The notes under the pieces are model-generated. The model made no database searches. It was not told where the DNA came from and saw only the letters and a program-made list of their open reading frames with translations. Made by a program: the position numbers and the translations under genes. From Phoronis australis (lineage: Eukaryota; Phoronida; Phoronidae): 64,000 nt of DNA. The stretch covers positions 38,557 through 102,556 of the forward strand of contig NMRA01000784.1 in NCBI GenBank assembly GCA_002633005.1. The letters run 5' to 3'. The first letter of the stretch is position 1. Every line of letters begins with the position of its first letter. Positions 13,101 through 21,260 of the stretch are shown one piece after another.

Positions 13101-13521
13101 GCACCGCAAATGACATCAGACCACTGTTATTTTTTCATTTTTTTAATAATAACATCAAGAATGCGTTTTCGGCCTTAAAACCGATTACGCTCCTTTAATA
13201 GTGGCATGTTGCGATGAGATTAGACCAGCTTTAGATCAGCTAAAAATTGTTCACATTATCAATATTTAATGCGTCAGCCGAGCTTAACGACGTCAGAACG
13301 CACTTGTCAAACATAACGAGACAATTGTAAAGAACTCTGTCGCATACATGTTAAATATTTAATGCATATTTTCTGGTCATTAAAATGAGAAAACTGAGAA
13401 AAATGTAAACGTGGCTGTTTACCTTTCTACCCTGGCCACCCCATGATGCAAGGTAGTCGTCAAATCGTCTGCGGCTACTGTCAGGAGGTTCACTCGATGG
13501 GCGCGCATGTTTTATGGACAT
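929..13521 (-). CDS. Tentative multi-exon gene, function unknown
   Basis: I do not recognise the product. Candidate exons on the minus strand are 13521-13423, 12757-12564, 6047-5895, 5331-5245, 3951-3868, 2665-2632 and 1155-929. Support comes from clean GT/AG borders and phases that mostly agree: 0 to 0 at 13423/12757, 2 to 2 at 12564/6047, 0 to 0 at 5245/3951 and 3868/2665, and 1 to 1 at 2632/1155. The 5895/5331 junction does not agree (phase 2 to 0), so an exon is missing there or two genes are involved. The predicted protein starts MSIKHARPSSEPP, is serine-rich and basic in the first half, and ends in a more globular part. An alternative to skipping straight from 12564 to 6047 is splicing into 8811-7887. 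Each exon is individually plausible; the chain as a whole is inference. Confidence 0.4.
1723..1915. repeat. Palindromic element with two tRNA-like B boxes
   Basis: The ends ggtcacatcacgtga and tcacgtgatgtgacc are inverted repeats. Further in, agtctaaaaagacctctgcccc mirrors the segment ggggcagaaatctttttcagac on the right. Inside lie gggtttcgaacc (1774-1785) and gggttcgaacaccc (1846-1859), both resembling the T-loop/B box of tRNA genes, one on each side of the centre. No clear target-site duplication is seen. It could be a foldback element that captured a tRNA-derived sequence. Confidence 0.5.
2510..2665 (-). CDS. Candidate exon (34 bp, or 156-bp terminal variant)
   Basis: An acceptor (cattacacag) precedes DFENTTLDEVEG. 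A near-consensus donor GAAG|GTAAGA at 2632/2631 would end the exon after 34 bp. Reading through gives an open frame to a stop at 2510 (51 residues, basic and charged), which would be an alternative 3' end. The in-phase continuation at 1155 favours the short version. Confidence 0.4.
   Translation of the reverse strand, partial: DFENTTLDEVEGKKMQTLRKLITQNSYMNTDEAKTAKGSRVPRSAPKLVLM
2860..3190 (+). repeat. Dispersed repeat, matching 31.4-31.7 kb inverted
   Basis: This segment resembles the reverse complement of 31380-31690 and its second copy near 32185-32485. Shared blocks include ggttggagggccagctct, cgataattgctcta, atcatgtttagtttttgaat and acacgactgatta. Divergence and indels are considerable, so it is an old interspersed repeat. 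No protein-coding content is evident. Confidence 0.6.
3868..3951 (-). CDS. Candidate 84-bp exon
   Basis: The exon lies between an acceptor ending tgatttcag and a donor GTAAGC. It is 28 codons, phase 0 at both ends, and encodes LISSAVRNFEQLGNHV followed by LLKDDKILPVYY. It fits in frame between 5331-5245 and 2665-2632. Confidence 0.5.
4055..4055. other. Single-N sequence join
   Basis: An isolated N. Unlike most other single Ns in the window, I see no repeat of upstream sequence after it, so it may be an ambiguous base or a simple contig join. Confidence 0.6.
4120..4155. repeat. TACATGTA palindrome cluster
   Basis: Overlapping acatgta/tgtaca words form a short self-complementary stretch (acatacatgtatgtacatgt and onward). 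A similar double occurrence lies at 5608-5628. The word recurs through the first 15 kb of the window. Confidence 0.6.
4690..4775 (+). promoter_or_regulatory. Possible core promoter with TATA box
   Basis: gatataaaaag (about 4699) is followed by a CRE-like acgtcag and, about 70 bases downstream, by the donor-like string atgtaagtg. Pattern only; no coding exon can be attached to it. Confidence 0.2.
5245..5331 (-). CDS. Candidate 87-bp exon
   Basis: The exon lies between an acceptor ending ctgtatccag and a strong donor GTAAGT. It is 29 codons, phase 0 at both ends, and encodes DDIIKTAWESEKHLEIGL and onward. A second frame is also open, through a different upstream acceptor. The phase-0 reading is preferred because it joins 3951-3868 in frame. 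Confidence 0.4.
5657..5722 (+). repeat. Short dispersed repeat, also at 11437-11510
   Basis: The blocks accagttt, catcaaactggttctcaaa and ggcac.ttatatc recur in the same order at 11437-11510. The two copies differ at scattered positions. Boundaries are uncertain. Confidence 0.5.
5895..6047 (-). CDS. Candidate 153-bp exon
   Basis: A pyrimidine-rich acceptor (ccttctctttag) and a GTGAGC donor enclose an open frame encoding a very basic segment, including LEGPDFLKILNDRREN. Phase is 2 in and 2 out. The incoming phase fits the donor at 12564. The plus strand here is also open in two frames, but without matching splice sites. Confidence 0.45.
6481..6560. mobile_element. hAT-like MITE, copy B (80 bp)
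   Basis: The left end is CAGGGGCGGATCCAGGATTT and the right end is TAAATCCGCCACTG, an inverted pair. Flanks cctgt (6476-6480) and tctgt (6561-6565) agree at 4 of 5 positions, consistent with a 5-bp target-site duplication. The interior is a G/C-rich foldback. Confidence 0.65.
7887..8792 (-). CDS. Hypothetical protein, 301 codons, coiled-coil C-terminus
   Basis: An uninterrupted frame runs from a true ATG at 8792 to a TGA at 7887. The product is not recognised. Residues 1-60 are basic. A serine/asparagine-rich middle is followed by an acidic patch (about 155-175, with VPILPPIFEV before it). The last 75 residues are highly charged (REKSIISETRRELNDSRREL), a likely coiled coil. The frame stays open upstream to 8819. 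An AG at 8813/8812 would let it accept the phase-2 donor at 12564 (R completed across the junction), adding HAGIPA before the Met, so it may be a terminal exon of the larger gene. That AG lacks a pyrimidine tract. Coding status is likely from length and composition; whether it stands alone is open. Confidence 0.6.
   Translation of the reverse strand: MKSKARGNLSYGLPKINTRNQRLPSSISAILQRYNASTLVTNITITFRSPNKVEPKGKADLVAAKKNMGKHGNPSLDEEVVNFSSKKQRFTLPRNGSSGDLYDEILKSKKRLQENQMTLSEPGNAASSKSGSDRVNNSDNVSESDSRSWNSVPILPPIFEVDNEQDYDHDEDEPTMFQSERINHILGSEGLNTTRTSAKFPLPSPSQRSVSVDATPTPRAIRKQNKEKVSPIFQDFEECQREKSIISETRRELNDSRRELTEKREKTQATAARKKSRDNSLSAQVASIKARKSRQRVLNDI
10891..11028 (+). CDS. Candidate first coding exon, unknown protein
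   Basis: An ATG opens 46 codons (MDPKVFDCAYKLYDISVTYN and onward, through KLSALRGKVVTFNK) to a donor AAG|GTGCGT in phase 0. The composition is protein-like. A possible second and last exon is 11138-11314 (acceptor gtttgcag, phase 0, 58 codons then TGA), but that acceptor lacks a good pyrimidine tract and the intron would be only 109 bp. No family is recognised. Confidence 0.4.
11907..12193. mobile_element. hAT-like MITE, copy C (287 bp)
   Basis: The left end CATAGGCGGATTTAG is mutated from CAGTGGCGG. The right end CTAGATCCGCCACTG is intact. Flanks agata at 11902-11906 and 12194-12198 are identical, giving a 5-bp target-site duplication. Two overlapping minus-strand ORFs across it (66 and 98 codons) are by-products of the repeat and not genes. 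Confidence 0.7.
12564..13521 (-). CDS. Two 5' exons of the unknown minus-strand gene
   Basis: The first exon (13521-13423) starts at ATG and encodes 33 residues, MSIKHARPSSEPP through ASWGGQGRK, ending at AAAG|GTAAAC in phase 0. The second (12757-12564) begins after cgtttcag and encodes 64 residues, including LASHEELLLRRLQ and a serine/proline-rich run. It ends at CAACAG|GTGAGT, a near-perfect donor, in phase 2. The protein looks low-complexity and basic, possibly a cytoskeletal or regulatory N-terminus. No family is recognised. Confidence 0.5.
12815..12892 (-). repeat. tRNA-derived fragment (pseudo-tRNA or SINE piece)
   Basis: Read on the minus strand, gcgttggactgcaacc resembles an anticodon arm. 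The B-box-like gggttcgatttcg follows at T-arm distance, and ttagggctg could be a 3' acceptor end. The D arm is degenerate and the 5' acceptor is not convincing, so this is not a functional tRNA gene. Confidence 0.4.
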
Positions 13522-14499
13522 CTTTGAGCGACACCTTTCGTGAAAATAAAACTTCGGGATTGCATTAGAATATTTCGTTGGTACATGTAAAGTACTACAC
13601 ATAGCACTACATAAAGTTACATCATACCGCAATAATACTGATAATGAGACAAATTTGTTCCCAGAATTGTCGACCACTGTTACTTAAATTTAATTGTTAG
13701 TCCATCTCACAGAACGTTTTCTTTGTAGTTGAGAAGAAATTTCTATGGTTTTCACGCACATGTATAACCTACGTGTGTATCTCATGAACCACAGACGTCG
13801 TTCTGAATTACGTGATCGCGCATACGTTTCATCAAGTGATATATTCGAAACACCCCCGGCTTACCTTTTTGTACTCGTGTATGCTTATGCAAAAATGACA
13901 CACTGGCAATGTTAATCATTGCTGAAAACTCTTATGTGAAATTATATGTTTTCACGTTGAGGAATACATTAAGTGCAATGTTGACAACCAAGTTCTGAAG
14001 TGTCTTTCGTTCGTCAAATATCCGGTTTCTGCTTGACATTCGAGAAAAGACTTTTCCCAGAACACGTATCCGAGAGATGTATAGAAAGCTTTAATTGATT
14101 ACCGTCACTATATCACACGTCCAATGCAAATTCACGATACTTAGTTTTACAAGCATAAGGCGTGGTATTCCCACTGGGAACTACATGTACTCTGAACTTC
14201 TGCTTCGTACACAGCAAACACCACACGCCATTAAAATTGTATGGACAAAACTGATTCTGTCATCGATGACCGGACCTCAATACACCCCTGAGACATGCAT
14301 TCATTGTTTAGCTTCAACTTTACCTCGACATGCGACACTAAGGGGACCCCGGCTGACTTCCTCTCAGCCATACATTAACTCCAGCGCCCCCAACTAGATT
14401 GTAGTATTTTAAGAGGATCCTAAACCGGTTTTGGAGATTGCTACCAATCCTCATTCTGTCACCTGCTGGCGTTTCACTTGAGAGTTAAAAGCAGGCGTG

Positions 14500-14640
14500 C
14501 GTTCAGTAGACGCTAGGACCTACGCTAGGACCTAGCAAAAAGCTAGTCAAGGTCACGTGCTCTTATTTAAAATACACGGTAATATCTCGCGTAATCTCGC
14601 AAAGTCTTGCTTTTAAGCTAGGTCCTAGCGTTACTGAACG
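14500..14640. repeat. Foldback element, 141 bp
   Basis: The left arm gttcagtagacgctaggacc, with a nearby second gctaggacctagc, mirrors the right arm gctaggtcctagcgttactg. The arms form an imperfect hairpin around an AT-rich centre. It looks like a MITE, but no target-site duplication is clear. Confidence 0.5.
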
Positions 14641-14682
14641 AGGACTTGCCTAAAAACTCATACTTCCGGTACACGTATTGAG

Positions 14683-14750
14683 GTTCTTAGCGGGTGATCT
14701 TCTCCAGACACGTTGGATATTGCGATTCTTAGCGGGTGATCTTTCTCCAC
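14683..14750 (+). repeat. Two-copy direct repeat
   Basis: ttcttagcgggtgatctt followed by ctccaca/ctccaga occurs twice, about 42 bases apart. Small local duplication. Confidence 0.6.
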
Positions 14751-14998
14751 AGTTGCCGTGTAACTCGCCTAAAGTGTAAGCCACGTTTGAACGTTTAGCA
14801 TTTTTGAAACGCGTTTTCAAATTTTGCTTTTAACTTTTGAGGCTTTTCGAACGTTACAATGCGTAGTATTATTTTCTCAGACAACTGAATGGAAAGGTCG
14901 TTTTTAAGATCTGTTGATAAGCTGAAAGCGGGTTTGGTATCGTAATAAATAAGTTTTAGCAAATGTTCTGTAGAGACTGCACAGAATCGCTGATAGTG

Positions 14999-15045
14999 GT
15001 AGGGGCGGATCCAGGATTTTGATTTGGCACCCTCGAAAAAGCAAT
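14999..15045 (+). mobile_element. Truncated hAT-like MITE end
   Basis: AGGGGCGGATCCAGGATTTT matches the left end of the copy at 6481. No partner end is found downstream, so the element is a fragment. Confidence 0.4.
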
Positions 15046-18000
15046 CGACATTTATAGATAAAGTGTGGCCGCAAAAAAGCTGTTGATTACGTTATTATCA
15101 ACAAATGCTATCAGTGCCGAGGGTACCTGCGGGGTGTTCATAGAAATTCGGCAGGGGATTAATTATTTAAAGATGAGTCATTTTTCGGTAGAAAAGGTAA
15201 GGGACAAGTTGACTAACATCAAAATTGCCAACAAATGTTCAACACTGACCAATGTCTTCCATGTTTGTATTTTAGAAATTTTTGGAGCGAATTCAGTTGT
15301 TTTTGTTTACATTTGCATTATCGTTTATGCGTTAGGAGAATACCATTTGATTTTCATTATGAAAATAAAAAACATTAGTTTTAAAGAACTAAAATAAAAA
15401 GTTAGCTTAAAACAATGTATTTTTAGTTCTAGAATTATAATCAGTTTTCATTTACAGTGTGAATTTCTTTTTGACAATCCTTTTCAGATTCGGGTGTGCC
15501 TGTTTTGCATGCTCAGGTACCTACAGGGTCTCCGTGAAATTTTGTATTGTGAATTTTCTTCATGTAGTGTATGCAACATTGACACGGAAATACAAAATAT
15601 GACAATAACATAAGGAATAATAGTTGTTCGCATACATATCAATGTTTCAACATTGTAATCTAAATACTGATAAATTTGAATAAGACACTTTCTCAAGAAC
15701 ATTGACTTAACGTTATATTTTAACGCGTTTGTCAACAAAAGTGAATTAATACCCACCAATTTTATGTTCCCAAAATTGAAAAAAATAAGGCATTGAACCC
15801 AGAAATTCAAGCGCTTGGGATTTCTTTGCTCATAGCTTTGAAAGTCTCTAACATTAACAAACAACCTTCGATTCTTTTTACCGACATTGGTTTGTATGAA
15901 ACGAATATTAATGGTGTTCAATGAACAGCCATGTCAAATGTAAAAAGTTACATTAAAATGCATTTCGCTCTGTTTACCTGACTACAAACGAAAATAAAAA
16001 TACTGTCATAAAATAGGTGTCATAATATTCCGTTACCAGCAAGGACATTAAAACCGTCGGCGACTCGGCTAACGAAACACTTTAGTTTATTGGGTTAATA
16101 TAGTAAGGCAACTCTAAAATAGCTAATTCGAAAATGGAAACTTCACAAGAGTTGTATACAACTTGAGTGGCTCGAGTTGGTAACGGAAATGGGATGCTAC
16201 CACCGTGCGGACTATTATGAGACTGATTCTAGGCGAAAAAGTTAAAAGGTTTAATTCCATTTTTAGTTTTTAGCCACATAAACTCTGCAAAATGAAGTTT
16301 TAAGGTAATTTCTAAAGGTTTTATTTTAGAATTTTTAAATTCAGTTAGAGTAGTTTAAAAATTGTCTAAGTGCGTTTTTATGAGCGACGGGTGCCTGTAA
16401 CAGCGACGACACGCACTTGATTTTGCATTAAAAATATCAAGTGTGAAACAGACTCTTGTAATGGATGAAGGTCTTGCGGCGAGAAACAGACTCTATTTGT
16501 AATGGGCAGGAATATATTGCGGAGAAAAAAGGTACAAAATACAGACAAGCTTTCGCGGTTCCAGGCATATTCCTGAGGACGCTGTACTCAGGCTCTCGTT
16601 TGAAGCTTTTTGTAAACAATTTGTTCAATGTCAGTGAGACCAAACCCTTCCTAAGTTAAGATTACGCCACACTGGGTTTGAAAAAAAAATGCTCGCTGTT
16701 GCTCTCTCGATCATGTATGTACCCAAATCTGTGGTCTTAAACGTGCCAGACGGCCACATCATGAAAGCATGACTGCGCCTGCGCCACGTCTCTCTCTCCA
16801 CCACGCTTTCAGAGCAGGGTTCTTACCTCTACTACTGTGAATTACGGCAAAGAATAATCTGTTTTGTCCAATTCTATCGCCAAATCGTTGTCACTGGTCC
16901 TCAACTCAGCTAGTCCAAAAACACTAACATTAACCACGAATGTGTTTTAAACTGCATGTACGATCGCTGATCAGCTGATCAAAGGAAATAACAATCAGAT
17001 TTTGCATCGATTCACCAGGGAGTCTAATGAATACCTATCGATTTCCCAGAGTAGTAATTGTCCTCTAGGCATTCTTGAATCTGGGACACTGGCTTAAAAC
17101 AAAAGACCCCATTAAGAATTTATACATAACCAGTCACGCCATCTGGTGCCCTCTGGTGACGGCCGTACTTCTCGTCATGGAAACTACCAAACTCGTTTTT
17201 ATGAAAGTTTTACAGTTGTCAAACGAGATGCCTGGATAAAAAACATTGCGTGTTACGTCAGGCTAGAGAGCTTCGGCTACCTGTTGACAGCGAACGCGCG
17301 AATCAGAGATAACAGTGTCAAGTTTATGACGTACAGTACGCGCTGTTTCGGCTACAGGTACAAGAATGCCCGGTTACTGTAGTGGCGGTGCTGTAGCCAA
17401 CAAGAAAATCAGTATGTGTTGGATTTGGCGCTGTTGAAAGGTGACTTGCAAACGTTGGACGTGTGTGATTAAGCACAAGTGACTTACAATTAAAATATTC
17501 GAAAACATTTGACAGATGAGCAAATCAAGGTTTTATTTCGGTAAGCCAATCTGTGTGTTTTACGTAGAAAATCATCTACTGGTGTGTTCAAAAATGGGTT
17601 TCGTTAGTTCATTTTAGATAGTACTAAAGTAATACCCTCGATTCTGTTGAGTAGTTGAACAGTTTGATCTGGTTACCATTGCGGGTAGTCAGAACTATTC
17701 TGAAAGGTGGCTAAATGGTGGAGACGGGGTGGAGGCAAACGCAAAATTGATTTGGTATTGACCACGAAGGTCTTACTGTGCGTGAATAAACCGGGCTGAC
17801 ATGGCCCATTTATGCCCTCCACCCTCGCTACGTCAGTGTCACGATGAAGTTTGTCCGAGAAGTGTGAGCGCGGCAGGGTAGGGGGGGCAGTTGCTTCCGG
17901 GCGCCAGAAGAGGGGTGTTGGAAAAGGGTGGCGACCAGTGCGTGGCATCGAACTGGTGGCGACCGGGACAGGGGGCAAAGCTACGATCAGAGTAACATCA

Positions 18001-20270
18001 TTATAGTTTCCTGCCCTTGGTAAAACAATATCCCATGTACAAAAATTCTAAGCGCTCATTTTTTCTCATGCCAAAAGTGATTTGGGGAAAAATGCAGAAA
18101 GATTTATAACTAATTCACAAACTCTCGACAAATATTCCCGTTTGCTTTGAATATTTCTAATCGAAGCATTCTTCTCGTTTCCTTTCGTGAAATATTACGG
18201 AAATTGAGATGCTTTAGCACGGAACATAGTATTGTTTTCCGACACACACTGCAACCGGACACCTGTGGCTCTCTGAGTAAAATCAGCAACGCGACGAGAA
18301 CCTCAGAAGAAAGGTCAAAGTTCAAACATTTAATGGAGCAAGACACATGCAGTGCGCTACGTCAACTCAAGTATGGATGAACTTTCTAAAATCGCTAAAA
18401 AGTTGCACAAATTTAACCTTTTTAGGATTAGGGTCAATTGGAAATTAAAATCCTCTCATGGGTTGTTACCTTCCGTGCGACAAGACTATACGCGGAAATG
18501 TAGGCTAACCTTATGACCTAGTAAGCAAAGAATGCCCATCTCAAATGTCCGCCTTCGCATTAAAATGTAGCGAAGATCTCTACTGTTAAAGCCGTACCTG
18601 AGGCATGCTTGTATTTCTCTTTCTCATATGAGAAACGTTCAAGTGGAAGCTAAATTACAAAATTTAAGTGAGTGGTATGACCCCTGTGGCTTCGTCCCAG
18701 ACCAGGACCCATCTGAGCTGACACCACGTACTTTTTTTTGGAAAATGAGAATAACTAAATATACATCACCCCATCAATTGTAAAAAAGGCATGTCAGAAC
18801 AAATTAATTCTATTTTCTTTGCCTTAGGCACATGTATAAGTATAACAAATCATTTTCCACTGACCAAACAAACTGAAGAACAGGTCTTATAGTTAACACG
18901 GAATTATACTCTTTAATATCTAAAATGTATTTTTCAACAATGTAACAAATCTAATCAAGCAACTTTTCAAAATGGAATAGAAATCATATGTCAAGTTAAG
19001 AAACAGCAAAATAAATTGCTTCAATCTGCAGCACCTGTAGTAAATGTTCAGTGCTTCAATTTTGCAGTAAGTAATTGAACAGGTCATGAGAAATTTAAGT
19101 TCTAATGGCTATGAAGCACCAGCACTAGTGGAGCAGCAACTCCATCTGGTGGCAAAATTGTTCACATGATGAGGAAGACCACAACATAAATACAAAGGAG
19201 ACAGGCACATACATGAAATGGCACCTTCGTGTCAACCTAAAAAGAAATTCTCATCCCACCATACTTAACTTGTATTTTGATTTCTTCCTTCGTGGACACA
19301 TTTTGTCTTTGTTTTTCATTTAAACACATCCAAGTCAACAAAACACAATAATGACCTTGAAAACAACTTCACTGAACAAAGGTGACACTATGTTATCTGA
19401 GAGTCCTGCAACGTGTAAAGATTAATTAATCTACAAAATGTAAATGAGGCTTTGAGCTTGGTCGATATCAAAATTTTTGTCTAAAATCCGAGTTTTGGAG
19501 CTTGTATAAGGACTAGACTTTCTAAAACAATTTTAGATGTACTATTAACATGGCTGACCTGAATAATACATGAACATAAAATTACAAGAACGTTTAAATT
19601 TATAAAATAAAATAAAATCCTTCTCAAATAATTAATCTGATGTATCATATACATAAATGTTCGAAACATAGAAATATCGAAATTGATAAATCTTACGAAG
19701 ATGGTACAGGGCTCTACAACCTCTAAACAAGAAACTCTTCTTCACAACGAAGACAAAATAACTGGCAATTTTTGCCACTGTGTGGATGAGGACAAGACAA
19801 GACAGACATATCCCTTCAACATTCCGCTGAGTACATCTAAATTTACAATTTTTCAATTTGAAAGGAATGTTACCAAAAGAGGAAAATCAGATTAAGCAAA
19901 ATCGTCTAATTATAAGCACTCGGGACTTGGAACGACCCATGACAAAAAAGAGGAAAATTTTCCAAGTGATGTAACGTTCTACAAACAAATAGGCTTGTGT
20001 GATAGAAATATTTTATGGGTTGCAAGAAAAGAAGAAACTGGAAATCAAATAAGAGGGATTTGAAACCAAAATAAGAGAAAATCCTCATAAAAGAGGAACA
20101 TTTCCAAGCACTGAGCGCTGCACTAACAGACGTAATGTTCCAAACACAATTTGAGCACTAAAAGCAACAAATCCAAGACTGTGACCTGATTTCATGCGAA
20201 GTGCAACTTGCAAGCTAAGCACATTTACCACAGTCAGACTACCTCTAATGACCAAGAGATTCAGCGCACC

Positions 20271-20590
20271 TCAGCTCCCATTAACCCCACCATGGAGGTC
20301 ACGTCATTTTCATGTGCTTCGTTGTTTCTGAACCGTTTGAAATTATCTCCCCTTACCTCCAAATCATAATCCTCTCCCCTTGCGCTACACAAAGGACTCA
20401 AGCATCACACTGTCTCTGAACCAATCGCACTTATCTACCCTAACCTCCAATCCATAATTAACTCCCCTGGTCCAACATAAAGATCGCATGTACCTCCGTG
20501 TCTCTGAATCATTCCTACTTATCTCCCCTTCACCTGCTATTTAAAGTTATCACCCCTGCTTTTACATAAAAGTTGTGTCATCTCCATAGA
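20271..20590 (-). repeat. Degenerate tandem repeat of about 89 bp, 3.5 copies, over the SAPCD2 stop codon
   Basis: Units beginning near 20322, 20411 and 20499 share tgt.tctgaa.c, acttatctccccttacctcc and a following ccct block at constant spacing (89 and 88 bases). A partial unit precedes them. The last unit extends across the stop codon of the SAPCD2-like gene (20562-20564), so the array forms the start of its 3' untranslated region. Confidence 0.55.
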
Positions 20591-21260
20591 TCTTCTTGCT
20601 GTCCTTAGAACTCCGTGCTTCAAAAAGCTGTCTCACCAAGGTGACTTTCTCTTTCTCAAGTTGACTGATTCGCTGACTTTTCTGCGTGACCTCCTGTAAA
20701 TAATGACAAATTCAACTTGTGACAACTCCGTGACAGCAACAGAAATCAAGTCATTGATTGCAAAAATCCTCACATCCCATAGACTATTTCAGGTCTTACA
20801 ATATCAACACTTCTTTCACTTTTTACTGCTTTTGTTAAGTATTGTACAAAATAACAATGTATTTCCTGTTGAAATTTGTGAGGACACTCTTGGAAATCAG
20901 TGTTCTTTTACCGAAAAGCTTGCCCTCATTTTTTAAATGTTAACATAAATTAAACATTATTAAATGTTAAGTTGCCAAAATTTTCTGAAAGACCTGAATG
21001 TAAACAAGCAGAGTTACTGAGGGGTTACTTAAACATTTCCAATTAAGAAGAGACTACTTCTTTTCTCAAAAACTTTTATGAAATGATAATATCTGGACTA
21101 CAAACATCTGCCGGAAACAAACCTTGGTCAACATTCTGTTCTGTGCCTTCAACATGGTGGTCAAGTGGCCAGATTCGGACTCAGACTGTGGTGGACGCTG
21201 AGACGGGGGTGGTCGCTGCTGGTGGCTCTGGGTGGCCAGGTTCATGTGACTGGGGAATCC
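20562..21260 (-). CDS. SAPCD2: SAPCD2-like exons 5 and 6 (C-terminus)
   Basis: Exon 5 (21260-21123) starts GFPSHMNLATQ, is glutamine/proline-rich and ends MLKAQNRMLTK. Exon 6 (20693-20562) gives EVTQKSQRISQLEKEKV, then LVRQLFEARSS, and ends DDTTFM before TAA. The KSQRISQLE...QLFEAR coiled coil is the conserved C-terminus of the family. Confidence 0.88.

Larger units (their letters stand above)
13522..20270. other. Intergenic region, no supportable gene
   Basis: Several frames of 60-145 codons exist (for example minus 15484-15921 and plus 15065-15397), but they are AT-rich and low-complexity, with no splice-site support or domain signatures. Apart from the repeats listed separately, I see nothing definite here. 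Confidence 0.5.

Noticed and set aside
15484-15921. 145-codon minus-strand ORF
   Set aside because: AT-rich, no splice sites, no recognisable motif; chance open frame.
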